Shown one piece after another: positions 1 through 7,169 of a DNA stretch of 16,686 nt. The notes beneath the pieces were generated by a model, which was not told the origin of the DNA, did not search any database, and saw only the letters and a list, made by a program, of their open reading frames with translations. Each line of letters begins with the position of its first letter. The stretch's first letter is position 1. The position numbers and the translations under genes are program-made. Source of the DNA: Sergeia podlipaevii (taxonomy: Eukaryota; Euglenozoa; Kinetoplastea; Trypanosomatida; Trypanosomatidae); assembly GCA_030849805.1 (NCBI GenBank), contig JASANZ010001807.1, positions 1 through 16,686 on the forward strand, read 5' to 3'.

Positions 1-46
1 GCTTACATCTGCCAACGGCAAGTCCACACGATGGCACAATAGTTGA
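1..46 (+). other. Possible 3' end of an upstream gene (undecided)
   Basis: The first 40-odd bases are more GC-rich than the A-rich and T-rich sequence after them, as expected if the window opens at the tail of a coding region. Frame 1 runs into TAG at 40-42, frame 2 into TGA at 44-46, and frame 3 stays open to a TGA near 117 but becomes lysine-rich low complexity. None of the tails is recognisable, so frame and product cannot be assigned. Composition alone favours frame 1 or 2. The remainder up to about 240 would be the 3' UTR of that gene. Confidence 0.25.
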
Positions 47-204
47 ATATGATGAGAAAGGGAGAGAAGAAAAGAAAAAAAAACAGGAGAAACATATATA
101 TATACATTTCAAACGTTGAGAAGTCAATGTTAGAAAATTGGCAGTAGAAAGTATGAAGGCGCTATGTTTGTTCACGATCATATCTAACCTTAGAAAATGT
201 CACG

Positions 205-282
205 CTTTTCTTTTTTTTTCTCCTTCTTTGGGTATCTCAAGTTAAACCTTGTGTGTGCTTACTTTTTCCTCCTTCTTTAAAG
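205..282 (+). promoter_or_regulatory. Spliced-leader acceptor region for RMI1
   Basis: A nearly pure pyrimidine tract at 205-229 is followed by its first AG at 240-241. A second tract at 262-278 is followed by AG at 281-282. Either AG would suit trans-splicing and gives a leader of about 70 to 115 nt with no ATG before the RMI1 start at 355. Tract-plus-first-AG is the established acceptor rule in trypanosomatids. Which AG is used is inference. Confidence 0.55.
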
Positions 283-354
283 CTCACCTACCTATTTTCC
301 CACAACCTTCCTGCATAGATCTAGAATAGCACATACAAAGTAGATTGATTGTTT

Positions 355-1740
355 ATGGATGCTCTCGGGACAGATCCTCAGACGCTCGCATACATTGAAG
401 CCCACCTCGATGAAGATCTGGAGCTGATCACAGGCAGTAGCACTGGCAGTAGCGGTGCTGCCGCCTGCCCCATTCATTTCGCACTCCCAGCACACCTACT
501 ACACAACGGCCTCTTTCAGTGTTCCTTGGCGGATGCAGTGGGCACCGCCGGGACCTTTCTTGTGCTGCAGGTAGTAGCGGTGGAGGATATTTCCCTATCC
601 ATGGAACAGAGGTGTCGCGCACTAGCAGCCGGCGCAGGCGCGATATCACTTGCGCCGCCAGATGCCACAGAGCGAGAGGGAGATGGCGATGCCGAGACGC
701 GGGAAGGGCCCTCCGCGGCAGATGCGGTTCTTCGAGAATCTGAAGAAGCCGAGGAGGCCGCGCGGCAGCAGCGCAGTCGACGTACAAATGGTGGTCGCTG
801 GCGCCAGATCAAGTTAACTCTAACAGATGGGTTCACACGTGTTTTGGCAATGGAGCACAGGCGCGGAGGTACGGACACTGCGGCGCTGTTCCCAGAAGGT
901 ATTGCACTAGGAGCGAAGATACGCATCAGCTGTCCCTTTACCCTCACGCATGGTGTGCTGCGTCTTTCTTCTGACAACACAACTCTCCTAGGGGGAACTG
1001 GGGGTGGAGTGAGGGCTCTGCAGGTGTTCTGGGAGTCCCAAGCACAACGCTACTTGCAGGCCCTCACCGGACGTCCCTCCAAGCAGACCCAAGGCAGCGC
1101 CGTGGAGGAGCAGGTCGCCCTTGCCATGGAGGAGGTCTTACACCAGCAGCAGCAGCAGCGTCACATACAGCAGCAGCAGCAGTCGTCAGCGCCAGAGTCA
1201 GCCCCTCCCACCATCGCTCAGCAGCTGCAGCAGCAAGGGACACACCCCGTGGAGCCAACGGCACTTGTGATGCAGCCCCTAGAGCAGTGGACTGTGCACG
1301 TCACGCGGGCCCCAGGGCACCCTTTTCTCACTCAAGGCGTCATCACAGAAGTGGTGTCAGACCTACTGATTAACGAGTACGCGGCTCCTCAGCCCGCCTC
1401 GCGACCTGTCTCGGTCTTTTCGTTGCTCGTGCAGCTCTCTTCACCTAGTTGTGCTACCGCGGCGAGCCAGGCCGCAGGTAGTACCCAAACACAAAGCGAT
1501 TCTCAGAGCGGGGTAGTGGTGGACCTTGGACATCAGTGGCTGCTGCAGCTGGTTGGAATGCCTGCAGAAGCGTTTCGCGAGCTGTCGCTCTCGCAGAATC
1601 CTCGCGATGCGGAGGTGCTGGCCTCCGTGATTGCACGTGTGGGGCAGGAGCTAGAAAATCATGGTGTTGGTGCGTTTGTGTTACAGCAGCGTCCAATCGA
1701 CGGAGTGGTAGAAGTGGTGGAGGCACGAAGGCTTCAGTGA
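355..1740 (+). CDS. RMI1: RMI1-like protein, RecQ-mediated genome instability 1 (TOP3-RMI dissolvasome subunit)
   Basis: This 461-residue protein resembles RMI1, the OB-fold partner of topoisomerase III and RecQ/BLM helicases. That complex dissolves double Holliday junctions in the nucleus and limits crossovers. The start is ATG 355: an in-frame TGA lies at 346-348 and no ATG occurs in the leader. Residues 66-85 carry an LQVVAVEDISLS stretch like the end of the RMI1 N-terminal domain. Residues 149-215 form the first OB fold, with the hallmark LTLTDG followed by MEHRR. An acidic, low-complexity insertion (about 90-147) separates the two. A glutamine-rich linker (about 260-300) leads to a C-terminal region, about 310-461, whose VVVDLG...LVGMPAEAFREL pattern matches the second OB fold of animal and plant RMI1. 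From memory, T. brucei RMI1 works with TOP3 alpha to restrain VSG-locus recombination. RMI1 is the best call; the OB2 assignment is less certain. Confidence 0.82.
   Translation: MDALGTDPQTLAYIEAHLDEDLELITGSSTGSSGAAACPIHFALPAHLLHNGLFQCSLADAVGTAGTFLVLQVVAVEDISLSMEQRCRALAAGAGAISLAPPDATEREGDGDAETREGPSAADAVLRESEEAEEAARQQRSRRTNGGRWRQIKLTLTDGFTRVLAMEHRRGGTDTAALFPEGIALGAKIRISCPFTLTHGVLRLSSDNTTLLGGTGGGVRALQVFWESQAQRYLQALTGRPSKQTQGSAVEEQVALAMEEVLHQQQQQRHIQQQQQSSAPESAPPTIAQQLQQQGTHPVEPTALVMQPLEQWTVHVTRAPGHPFLTQGVITEVVSDLLINEYAAPQPASRPVSVFSLLVQLSSPSCATAASQAAGSTQTQSDSQSGVVVDLGHQWLLQLVGMPAEAFRELSLSQNPRDAEVLASVIARVGQELENHGVGAFVLQQRPIDGVVEVVEARRLQ
1141..1232 (+). repeat. CAG/CAA-rich in-frame repeat encoding polyglutamine in RMI1
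   Basis: Two short CAG arrays, at about 1144-1158 and 1168-1182, are followed by further CAG/CAA clusters around 1218-1235. They encode Gln runs in the linker between the two OB folds of the RMI1-like protein. The frame is kept throughout. Such arrays are prone to length change, and the linker is probably disordered. Confidence 0.75.
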
Positions 1741-2108
1741 CTAGTGCTGGCCCAGGTGCTGTGCATAGACCGATGGCCCCAGAAGAAAGCGACTCACGTG
1801 TGTTATTGTATGTATTGCCCTTCATCGCTTTGTGGTTGTTAAGCTGTTCATACATATTATTTTCTTTCTTTTTTTTTTACTTGTTTATTCCTGTTGCTAC
1901 GTTCAACGTTGCAGAATCCTTGCATATACAACATAAAACATAAAATAAAATAAAAAATAAACTACATGTTTGGTGGAGATACGAAATCTGTTTTCGTGTT
2001 ATCATTGCTTTTTCTTTTTCTTTTTACTTTTTACTGTATAAGTTGTGGTGGTTGTTGTTGCTTTCGCACCAATCATTTTCTTCGCTTCTTTTTCTTATCT
2101 TTTTTGCC

Positions 2109-2140
<32 letters not shown>

Positions 2141-2323
2141 CACACGGATGATCAGTATTAATCTTCTATTTTATTTTGTTTTATTTCCTTCTTCTTCTTC
2201 CTTTAGAGCAACAACAAACGGCCAAAAAGAAAAAGGCAAAGCAACCTTCGACATAAAAAAAAGTACATCAAGATAGGTAGAAGAAAGGATCAGCACCTAG
2301 CCATCTTACTTCTTTTCTCTTTT
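1741..2323 (+). other. Spacer and RMI1 3' UTR with microsatellites
   Basis: This stretch is T-rich with no supportable gene. It contains poly-T runs (around 1861-1880 and 2010-2030), an A-rich run near 1930-1955, a trinucleotide (TTA) array at 2109-2136 passing into TA and CA dinucleotides up to 2144, and an A-rich block near 2215-2265. The open frames here are homopolymer products (Phe, Ile and Tyr runs) and are not credible proteins. Confidence 0.6.
2109..2144 (+). repeat. (TTA)n/(TA)n/(CA)n compound microsatellite
   Basis: About nine uninterrupted TTA units are followed by TA and then CA dinucleotides, in the downstream spacer of the RMI1 gene. A near-identical TTA array lies at 4261-4287. 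Confidence 0.9.
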
Positions 2324-2325
2324 AG
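2309..2325 (+). promoter_or_regulatory. Spliced-leader acceptor for the SMP-1-like gene
   Basis: A pyrimidine tract at 2309-2323 ends directly in AG at 2324-2325. The resulting leader of 78 nt (2326-2403) has no ATG, so ATG 2404 is the first start codon in the mature mRNA. Confidence 0.6.
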
Positions 2326-2403
2326 CATTCTCCCACACACACATACGTAGCGCACATCCTCCTTATTATTATTTATTTATTTGTTTTTCTACGGTCACTG
2401 CAA

Positions 2404-2841
2404 ATGGGCTGCGGGTATTCCACTTTCTCTGCTCAGGAGGACATCGTCTTTAAGTATCAGGGTCCTACAGAGGAACCTCTTACGGCCATCAAGCTATTTC
2501 CTAGTAAACAGAATGGTCTGCTGTTCCGTCTGCTCTACGATGAGGGCGAGCGCTGGGCTTTTTACAATGACACCAAGGAGTATGAGTTCCACATCCGTTA
2601 CTACTTCAGTCGCGACAGCGATATTGAGGTGCTCCGTAATGCCACCCTTACCGAGTTGGAGAACGGCAACAAGTTAGTGGAGATCATTGTGTATCCGCTT
2701 GAAACGCAAGACTTCATTGTCGGTATCCCCGGAAGCTACACCAGCACCATCGAGGCTATTCCTGTCTCAGACCGCTTCAAATGGGAGCACGCCAAGGACA
2801 AATTTGAGGAGAAGATTGCCAAGAAGGACTCTCGCAGGTAA
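2404..2841 (+). CDS. Small myristoylated DUF1935 protein (SMP-1-like, calpain-like family)
   Basis: This 145-residue protein begins MGCGYS: Gly2 fits N-myristoylation, Cys3 fits palmitoylation and Ser6 is favourable. Residues 37-125 match the kinetoplastid DUF1935 domain found in calpain-like proteins and in Leishmania SMP-1. Visible hallmarks are NGLLFR (38-42 region), WAFYNDT (51-57), EFHIRYYF (61-68), an IVYPLET stretch (95-101) and a Pro at 120 in EAIPVSD. There is no cysteine-protease domain, so it is not an enzyme. In Leishmania, SMP-1 is acylated and sits in the flagellar membrane; inner-leaflet membrane attachment is therefore inferred here. The tail (126-145) is Lys/Glu-rich and basic. 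The leader from the acceptor at 2324-2325 is ATG-free. The gene sits between RMI1 and the RGG protein and is followed by a 2.85 kb spacer, so a long regulatory 3' UTR is possible. Confidence 0.85.
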   Translation: MGCGYSTFSAQEDIVFKYQGPTEEPLTAIKLFPSKQNGLLFRLLYDEGERWAFYNDTKEYEFHIRYYFSRDSDIEVLRNATLTELENGNKLVEIIVYPLETQDFIVGIPGSYTSTIEAIPVSDRFKWEHAKDKFEEKIAKKDSRR

Positions 2842-3636
2842 TGAACTCTAAAGGACAAGGTCGAGAGGAATGAGGAAAGGGGTACTGTATATGATTCTTC
2901 AAAAACAAAAAATCATCAGTGGTCTTCTCTTTCCCTTCTTTCTCTTTTTTTCTTTTGATGTTACATTCTTGGTTTGCCCTCCCCCATGGGCACTTATTAC
3001 TTTTTTTTTAAGTGCTGCACTGCTCCACTCCCCTTTACGTGTTCTCTGTACTGTGGTGTTAATGTGCTTACTTTACGTATTTTCCAAAAAAGACATGAAG
3101 GCAACATTCCATCTGAACCATTTGAGACTGCCTGTCTTTTTTTGTCTTTTTTCTTTTTCTCTTCATTCTTTGTTGCGCTTCTCTACACGTTTATATGTAG
3201 AGAGAGAGGGGGAGGAAAGAGATACGATAGTCGCCAAGCGTGCAAGCCACGTTTTACCACCCTCAGAGGACATTGTCGTTTGTTGTAGTGAGCGACCGCC
3301 ACAACAGCCACTCTCGCATGTGCTTTCTTTCTAACTGGGCAAGCATACTGCAGAAAGCTAGTATGATATGAATATGAGGAGATTCAAGATGCTTACCTGC
3401 ATGTGCGTTGATGTATTCTTTTTTTTCTTGTAGTGAGGTTGCCTTCTGCACTCCCTGGATTTTTTCTTAAAATTTTTGTGATTGCTATAAAATTTGGCAC
3501 TTTTTTTGTTTTTTCTTTGTTTCGTTTCATTCATTACAATAGCAAAGGAAGTTGTTTACCCACTCATTTTTTATTTATGTGTTTCTTTTTTTTTGCTGCT
3601 CTGTTCATTGTTTAGTTGGGATTTTTCTTCTTTTTT

Positions 3637-3707
3637 TTTCTTTCTCTCCCACTTTCCCTTCCCCCTCCCCCTCTCTTCTACTCTCTCTCTCTCTCTTTCT
3701 TCTTTAG
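3637..3707 (+). promoter_or_regulatory. Strong polypyrimidine tract with AG, no gene following
   Basis: Roughly 65 nearly uninterrupted pyrimidines, including a (CT)8 run at 3681-3696, end in AG at 3706-3707. This is the best acceptor-like element in the window, yet only a 42-codon open frame (ATG 3711 to TAG 3839) follows. It could be a cryptic acceptor, the acceptor of a short or non-coding transcript, or a tract directing polyadenylation of the upstream mRNA. Confidence 0.35.
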
Positions 3708-4260
3708 TGAATGTGTTTGCGTAGAATGAAAGGCGGAAGAGAAGAAAAGCAAAACAAGAAAGCGATGTGTATGTACACTTGTATTTTAAAAAAAAGAGCG
3801 CCTACATTCTGTTTCGCTGCAGTTGCAACCTTCATTTAGGATTTTGCAGCTAGTAAAAAATGTATGGAGTTCTACAATGAGGGGATGTTTTGTTTTAGAT
3901 TTTGGTTTGTTACTATCAACGTGTGTTCACTGTTATATTGTATATATACGGCTGTCTGTGGTCTGATCTTCAATATGATTTTATATGCTTTTCTTTTCTT
4001 TTTCTTTTTTTACTCGCCATGTAGGCAAGTGTGCTGCTCTACTACTATGAAATGATCCTCCCGCCAACCCCTTACTTACGACAGAGTGTAAGGAGGAAAT
4101 AGAAACGAAAAGGTGGAAAGTAAGAGGGTAATAGGGAAAAGATAAAGTTTGAAAATATGCAATAAAAACTGAGTGACCAAAGAAGCTACAACATTGTGTA
4201 GTTTATTCTACGGTCAGAGGCAGATGAGAGCTTAAATGGTATGTTTATGATTTTTCATTG

Positions 4261-4287
4261 TTATTATTATTATTATTATTATTATTT
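4261..4287 (+). repeat. (TTA)9 microsatellite
   Basis: This is an uninterrupted TTA trinucleotide array in the spacer downstream of the SMP-1-like gene. It has the same unit and orientation as the array at 2109-2136. Confidence 0.9.
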
Positions 4288-4688
4288 CTTTTGTGAATAA
4301 AAAAGGGATTTAAGGTTGAATTTCTTTCCCCCTCCCATCCTTTATTTTTTTTTTGATATGTTTATATATTTAGAGCAGCAATAGTAGCAGTAAACAGCTT
4401 GTGGACAGAAGGGGTATTCTTCTTTTTAAAAAAATTTTCATTTTGTCGCAACATTCTGATTTGTTGCATGTAAAGAAGAAGAAAGAAGGGAACAGATAGT
4501 AGAAGAGAGAGGAGCGGGAAAAAAGAAATCGAGGTGGAGTAGAGGATATGTGTTGTGGCTCAGACGCGTTTTCAGTCACCCCGATGATGCTTGCAGGGGA
4601 AAATGCACACGTGTGCTTCAAAAACGAAAAAAAAAATGCTGCCCCTGTGGAAATGCGTCTATGCGACGTATTTCACGTATGTGTACAC

Positions 4689-4708
4689 ACATACATACAT
4701 ACATACAT
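4689..4708 (+). repeat. (ACAT)5 microsatellite
   Basis: Five ACAT tetranucleotide units in non-coding spacer, flanked by alternating CA and GT dinucleotides. Confidence 0.9.
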
Positions 4709-4890
4709 GTGTGGAGGGAGAGAGGGAAACAGCCAAGCCTTTTTAAAAAAAAAACCTTCCTTTCATTTTTTTTATTCATCTTTTTTCTCTCTCCAATGAC
4801 AATTGAGTTGTTGTTTTGGTTTACTTCTTTGCTATTTTTTAAAAGAAAATGTGCCCTATTGTTACTGCTGTTGTAGTCGTCGTTTTCTTT

Positions 4891-4902
4891 CCCCCCCCCC
4901 CC
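4891..4902 (+). repeat. Poly-C run (12)
   Basis: Twelve consecutive C bases follow a CTTT stretch and precede a short CA array. C homopolymers this long are rare in this otherwise T-rich spacer. Confidence 0.9.
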
Positions 4903-5313
4903 ACACACGCCTATCTTTAACAAGATAGAGAGAGAAAGAGAGGGAGCTGTGAAAAGCATATAAATATATACATAGCGTGGCTTCTTACCCTCTCAAGTCT
5001 TGTTACGAAGACTTCTTCTTTTCTTGCTTTTCTATGAGGCTGCATGATTTCATTATTAGAAAGACAGATAGGCGGAGCATCATTGTGTGTGTGTGTAACA
5101 CTGTTACAAGGCATGAGTATAGACAGGAAGCGGGGAAAAAGGCACACGTATTTTTGGTTCAAAGGGGTAAAGAGGGAGGAAAAGAAAAAAAGTACGGGAG
5201 GGTGCGTTTTCTCTCTTTTTTTGTTGTTGTTACTTTGTCGTTGTAACTGTTTGTCAATACGATAAAAATAAATTGGTGTCTTTGGTTATATTAATCTTGC
5301 TCTTGCCGCACCC

Positions 5314-5337
5314 GTGTGTGTGTGTGTGTGTGTGTGN
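5314..5337 (+). repeat. (GT)n array ending in an ambiguous base
   Basis: About eleven GT units end in the only N of the window (5337). The array lies immediately 5' of the pyrimidine tract that serves the RGG gene. The N probably reflects sequencing or assembly uncertainty over repeat length. Confidence 0.9.
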
Positions 5338-5392
5338 TTCCCTCCCCTCCCCCTTCTCTTTTCTTTTGTGATGATTACGATGATGGTTTGAG
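5338..5392 (+). promoter_or_regulatory. Spliced-leader acceptor for the RGG protein gene
   Basis: A pyrimidine tract at 5338-5367 is followed by its first AG at 5391-5392. Weaker alternatives are AG 5453-5454 and AG 5462-5463, after the T run at 5443-5449. The 295-nt leader from 5393 contains no ATG although it includes an A16 run at 5595-5610, so ATG 5688 is the first start codon whichever AG is used. Confidence 0.55.
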
Positions 5393-5687
5393 TTTACTCC
5401 TAAAGTAACGAGCACGTACGGTGCGTGCCTTTACTAATCATCTTTTTTTAAAAGCATTTCTAGTACAATTGGTGAGAACAGCACACAGAAAAAAAAAAGT
5501 TATTTATATTATCGCTCATCTTCACAAAGATCACACTCACATATCGCGCGTATATACAAGTATATACGATTGCGCGCGAACGATCACACATACGAAAAAA
5601 AAAAAAAAAAGTTATAGCAAGCAATCATCTACATATATTGCATTAAGAAGGATAAAAGTGAGAAAAACAAATCTTTGTGGATCAGAA

Positions 5688-6548
5688 ATGAAGCGCTTTG
5701 GTTTTGCCGGACTTTCCTATGTCTGCACCGCTTTGGGCTCCTTCCCTCATCCCCCCCATCGTCCCCCACCCTTCTCTTGCTTCATGCAGATTTCCGCCAT
5801 TACCCAGACTGGCAACCCAAGTACTAGCCCCAGCACATCGCGCGCGTCAGCGACAGCTGCCTCTCCACATGCTTTTGTGACGATAAGTGCTCCTTCTGTA
5901 AGTGGGCCGCTGAACATGACGAAAGATGGCGAGCTCAGCCGCGAGACGCGCGCAGCCATGCGCGACGACACACGTATCCTCACGGAGGTATTCCGCTGCA
6001 TCCCATCGAACGGAGCCATCTCCATCAAGTCACTCGCAGCTCAGCTCAGCGACGAGGTGGTAGAGGCTGTTAGTGAGCAGCACGGTGGTCTTCGCGCCTT
6101 TCTTGAGCACCGCAAGCAGATGTTCTTGCTGAAGCCACGTCCATCTGACAGTGTTATTTTTGTTGCCGCGAATCCGCTGGCGGCACAGAGGGCGGCTACG
6201 ATGTCCATGCAGCGCAAGACGATGCGAAAGATGATGGGGTTGGACGCTCCTAGAGGCCGGCGTGGTAGGGGGTTCTCGCGGTCTTCCCATGGTGGTAGGG
6301 GTAGGGGTGGTGGGGATCGTGGCCGCCGCCCAAGCGGAGAAAATGATAGTGGCGGTAGCTTCCGCGGTGGTTATAGAGGCAGAGGGGAAAGGGGCGGCAG
6401 CAATGGAAGTCGAGGAGCAGCCTATAGGGGAGGTAGAGGAGGTAGAGGAAGTAGAGGAGAAGGGAGGGGAAACACAATCACTACGCGCAAGCCATGGGGG
6501 CCGGTAGGATCAAGTGAACGTACTTTTGGCAGTGGTGAGGCCTCATAG
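5688..6548 (+). CDS. RGG3: RGG-box protein, probably mitochondrial, RGG3-like
   Basis: This 286-residue protein starts at ATG 5688, the first ATG after the acceptor. Non-ATG extension upstream would only translate A-rich and T-rich leader. The N-terminus (MKRFGFAGLSYVCTALG) is basic, hydrophobic and free of acidic residues, fitting mitochondrial import. A Ser/Thr/Ala/Pro-rich linker follows. Residues 96-160 form a compact domain with the pattern LTEVFRCIP...LRAFLEHRKQMFLLKP, resembling a small winged-helix domain. Residues 189-263 are an RGG/RG-rich region with many Arg-Gly-Gly units and are presumably RNA-binding. The tail has a KPWGP motif. An RGG protein called RGG3 is part of the T. brucei MRB1/RESC RNA-editing accessory complex, and I recall it lying beside RMI1 and near PDH E1 beta, which supports the name. 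The domain pattern recurs twice in the next gene. The RNA-binding role is inferred from the RGG box. Confidence 0.6.
   Translation: MKRFGFAGLSYVCTALGSFPHPPHRPPPFSCFMQISAITQTGNPSTSPSTSRASATAASPHAFVTISAPSVSGPLNMTKDGELSRETRAAMRDDTRILTEVFRCIPSNGAISIKSLAAQLSDEVVEAVSEQHGGLRAFLEHRKQMFLLKPRPSDSVIFVAANPLAAQRAATMSMQRKTMRKMMGLDAPRGRRGRGFSRSSHGGRGRGGGDRGRRPSGENDSGGSFRGGYRGRGERGGSNGSRGAAYRGGRGGRGSRGEGRGNTITTRKPWGPVGSSERTFGSGEAS
6246..6475 (+). repeat. RGG/RG-encoding purine-rich repeat tract
   Basis: This stretch encodes the Arg/Gly repeats of the RGG protein. Its 3' part (about 6422-6475) is almost entirely purine on the + strand, with GGTAGAGGA-like units using AGA for Arg and GGA or GGT for Gly. The 5' part uses CGT and CGC Arg codons. 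The two halves may therefore have different ages or expansion histories. Confidence 0.7.
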
Positions 6549-7109
6549 AGAAAAGAAAAATGTGGGAGAGGGGGGGAGGGTTACACGGACGTACACCAGA
6601 ATGCTTTGTGATCGTTCAGAAGGGAAAGAGAACAATTAAAATAGCAGAGGGGGACGATGTTCGCGAGGTGAATCGTCCTTCCTACGATGGTAGGCATGTC
6701 AATTGGTGTCTCTTGTGTCTTCCCTCCTCTCATCCGTCGTCGTCGTCGTCGTCTTTCTCCGACAGCGAAGATGACGTTATGCTTGTGTTGTAATGGGAGA
6801 GACAGACAAGAAAAAGAAGATGAAGGACGCTATCTGCAGCAACGTAGGAGGGTATGTACATCTGATAGGTACGCGCCATCCTCTATTATTGGCACGACAG
6901 CAAACAAAATGGGTCACCTGTTTTTATGCGCTTTTTCTCTTTCCTTATCTTTTTATATACATCCTGTTGTTGTCGTTTGCTTTGTGTGTGTGTGTGTGTG
7001 TGTGTGTCATCACTATATATATCATTGCCATGCCTCCTCAACAGTTCACAGTAGACAGATATTATATTTATTATTAATATTATTTGTTTGGCGTTGGTGC
7101 GCAACTTGT
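6549..7109 (+). other. Spacer between the two mitochondrial protein genes
   Basis: No supportable gene is present. The stretch contains a (CGT)6 array at 6735-6752, a (GT)n array at about 6984-7007 and AT-rich sequence near 7015-7080. A continuous open frame runs through it into the next gene, but its translation is low complexity (a Cys-Val run from the GT array) and it lies upstream of the likely splice acceptor. Confidence 0.6.
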
Positions 7110-7110
7110 G

Positions 7111-7155
7111 CATCCTTCCATTTCCTTTTTAGGTCTTTTTTTTATTTTTTTAAAG
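7111..7155 (+). promoter_or_regulatory. Spliced-leader acceptor for the 271-residue protein gene
   Basis: A pyrimidine tract at 7111-7130 ends in AG 7131-7132. A second T-rich tract follows and ends in AG 7154-7155. The leaders would be 37 or 14 nt, and in both cases ATG 7170 is the first start codon. This argues against a longer N-terminus. Confidence 0.6.
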
Positions 7156-7169
7156 ATCATACATACAGC

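Larger units (their letters stand above)
2842..5337 (+). other. Very long low-complexity spacer (probable 3' UTR of the SMP-1-like gene)
   Basis: No supportable protein gene was found in this stretch. It is dominated by poly-T and polypyrimidine tracts and carries many microsatellites: (CT) at 3681-3696, (TTA) at 4261-4287, (ACAT) at 4689-4708, C12 at 4891-4902 and (GT) at 5314-5336. Open frames in it encode Phe/Leu/Ser-rich homopolymeric peptides typical of translated T-rich DNA. Several tract-plus-AG combinations could act as splice acceptors; the strongest ends at 3706-3707. I saw no tRNA, rRNA or clear snoRNA. The whole stretch may be one unusually long 3' UTR, or may hide a non-coding transcript. 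Confidence 0.55.

Noticed and set aside
428..980. Minus-strand frames opposite the RMI1 gene
   Set aside because: They are Arg/Ser/Pro-rich shadows of a GC-rich coding region, and the + frame has clear RMI1 motifs.
1536..1943. 135-codon + frame overlapping the end of RMI1 and reading into the spacer, with a hydrophobic tail
   Set aside because: The overlap with RMI1 is a frame shadow, and the hydrophobic tail is translated poly-T. No separate acceptor or start context supports it.
2870..3334. 154-codon frame and several others in the long spacer (for example 3494-3724, 4370-4621, 4550-4876)
   Set aside because: Their translations are Phe/Leu/Ser or Lys-rich products of T-rich or A-rich DNA, with no domain pattern and no presequence logic. 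Some hydrophobic stretches resemble membrane segments only because poly-T encodes Phe.
5421..5687. Upstream extension of the RGG protein frame into the leader
   Set aside because: The extension has no ATG and would begin at a GTG. It translates leader sequence including A16. The first ATG is at 5688 and gives a good targeting sequence.
6687..7169. Upstream extension of the 271-residue protein to an ATG at 6687 (would give 432 residues)
   Set aside because: The extension translates microsatellite DNA (a Cys-Val run from the GT array) and lies upstream of the tract and AGs at 7111-7155. Starting at 7170 gives a convincing mitochondrial presequence.
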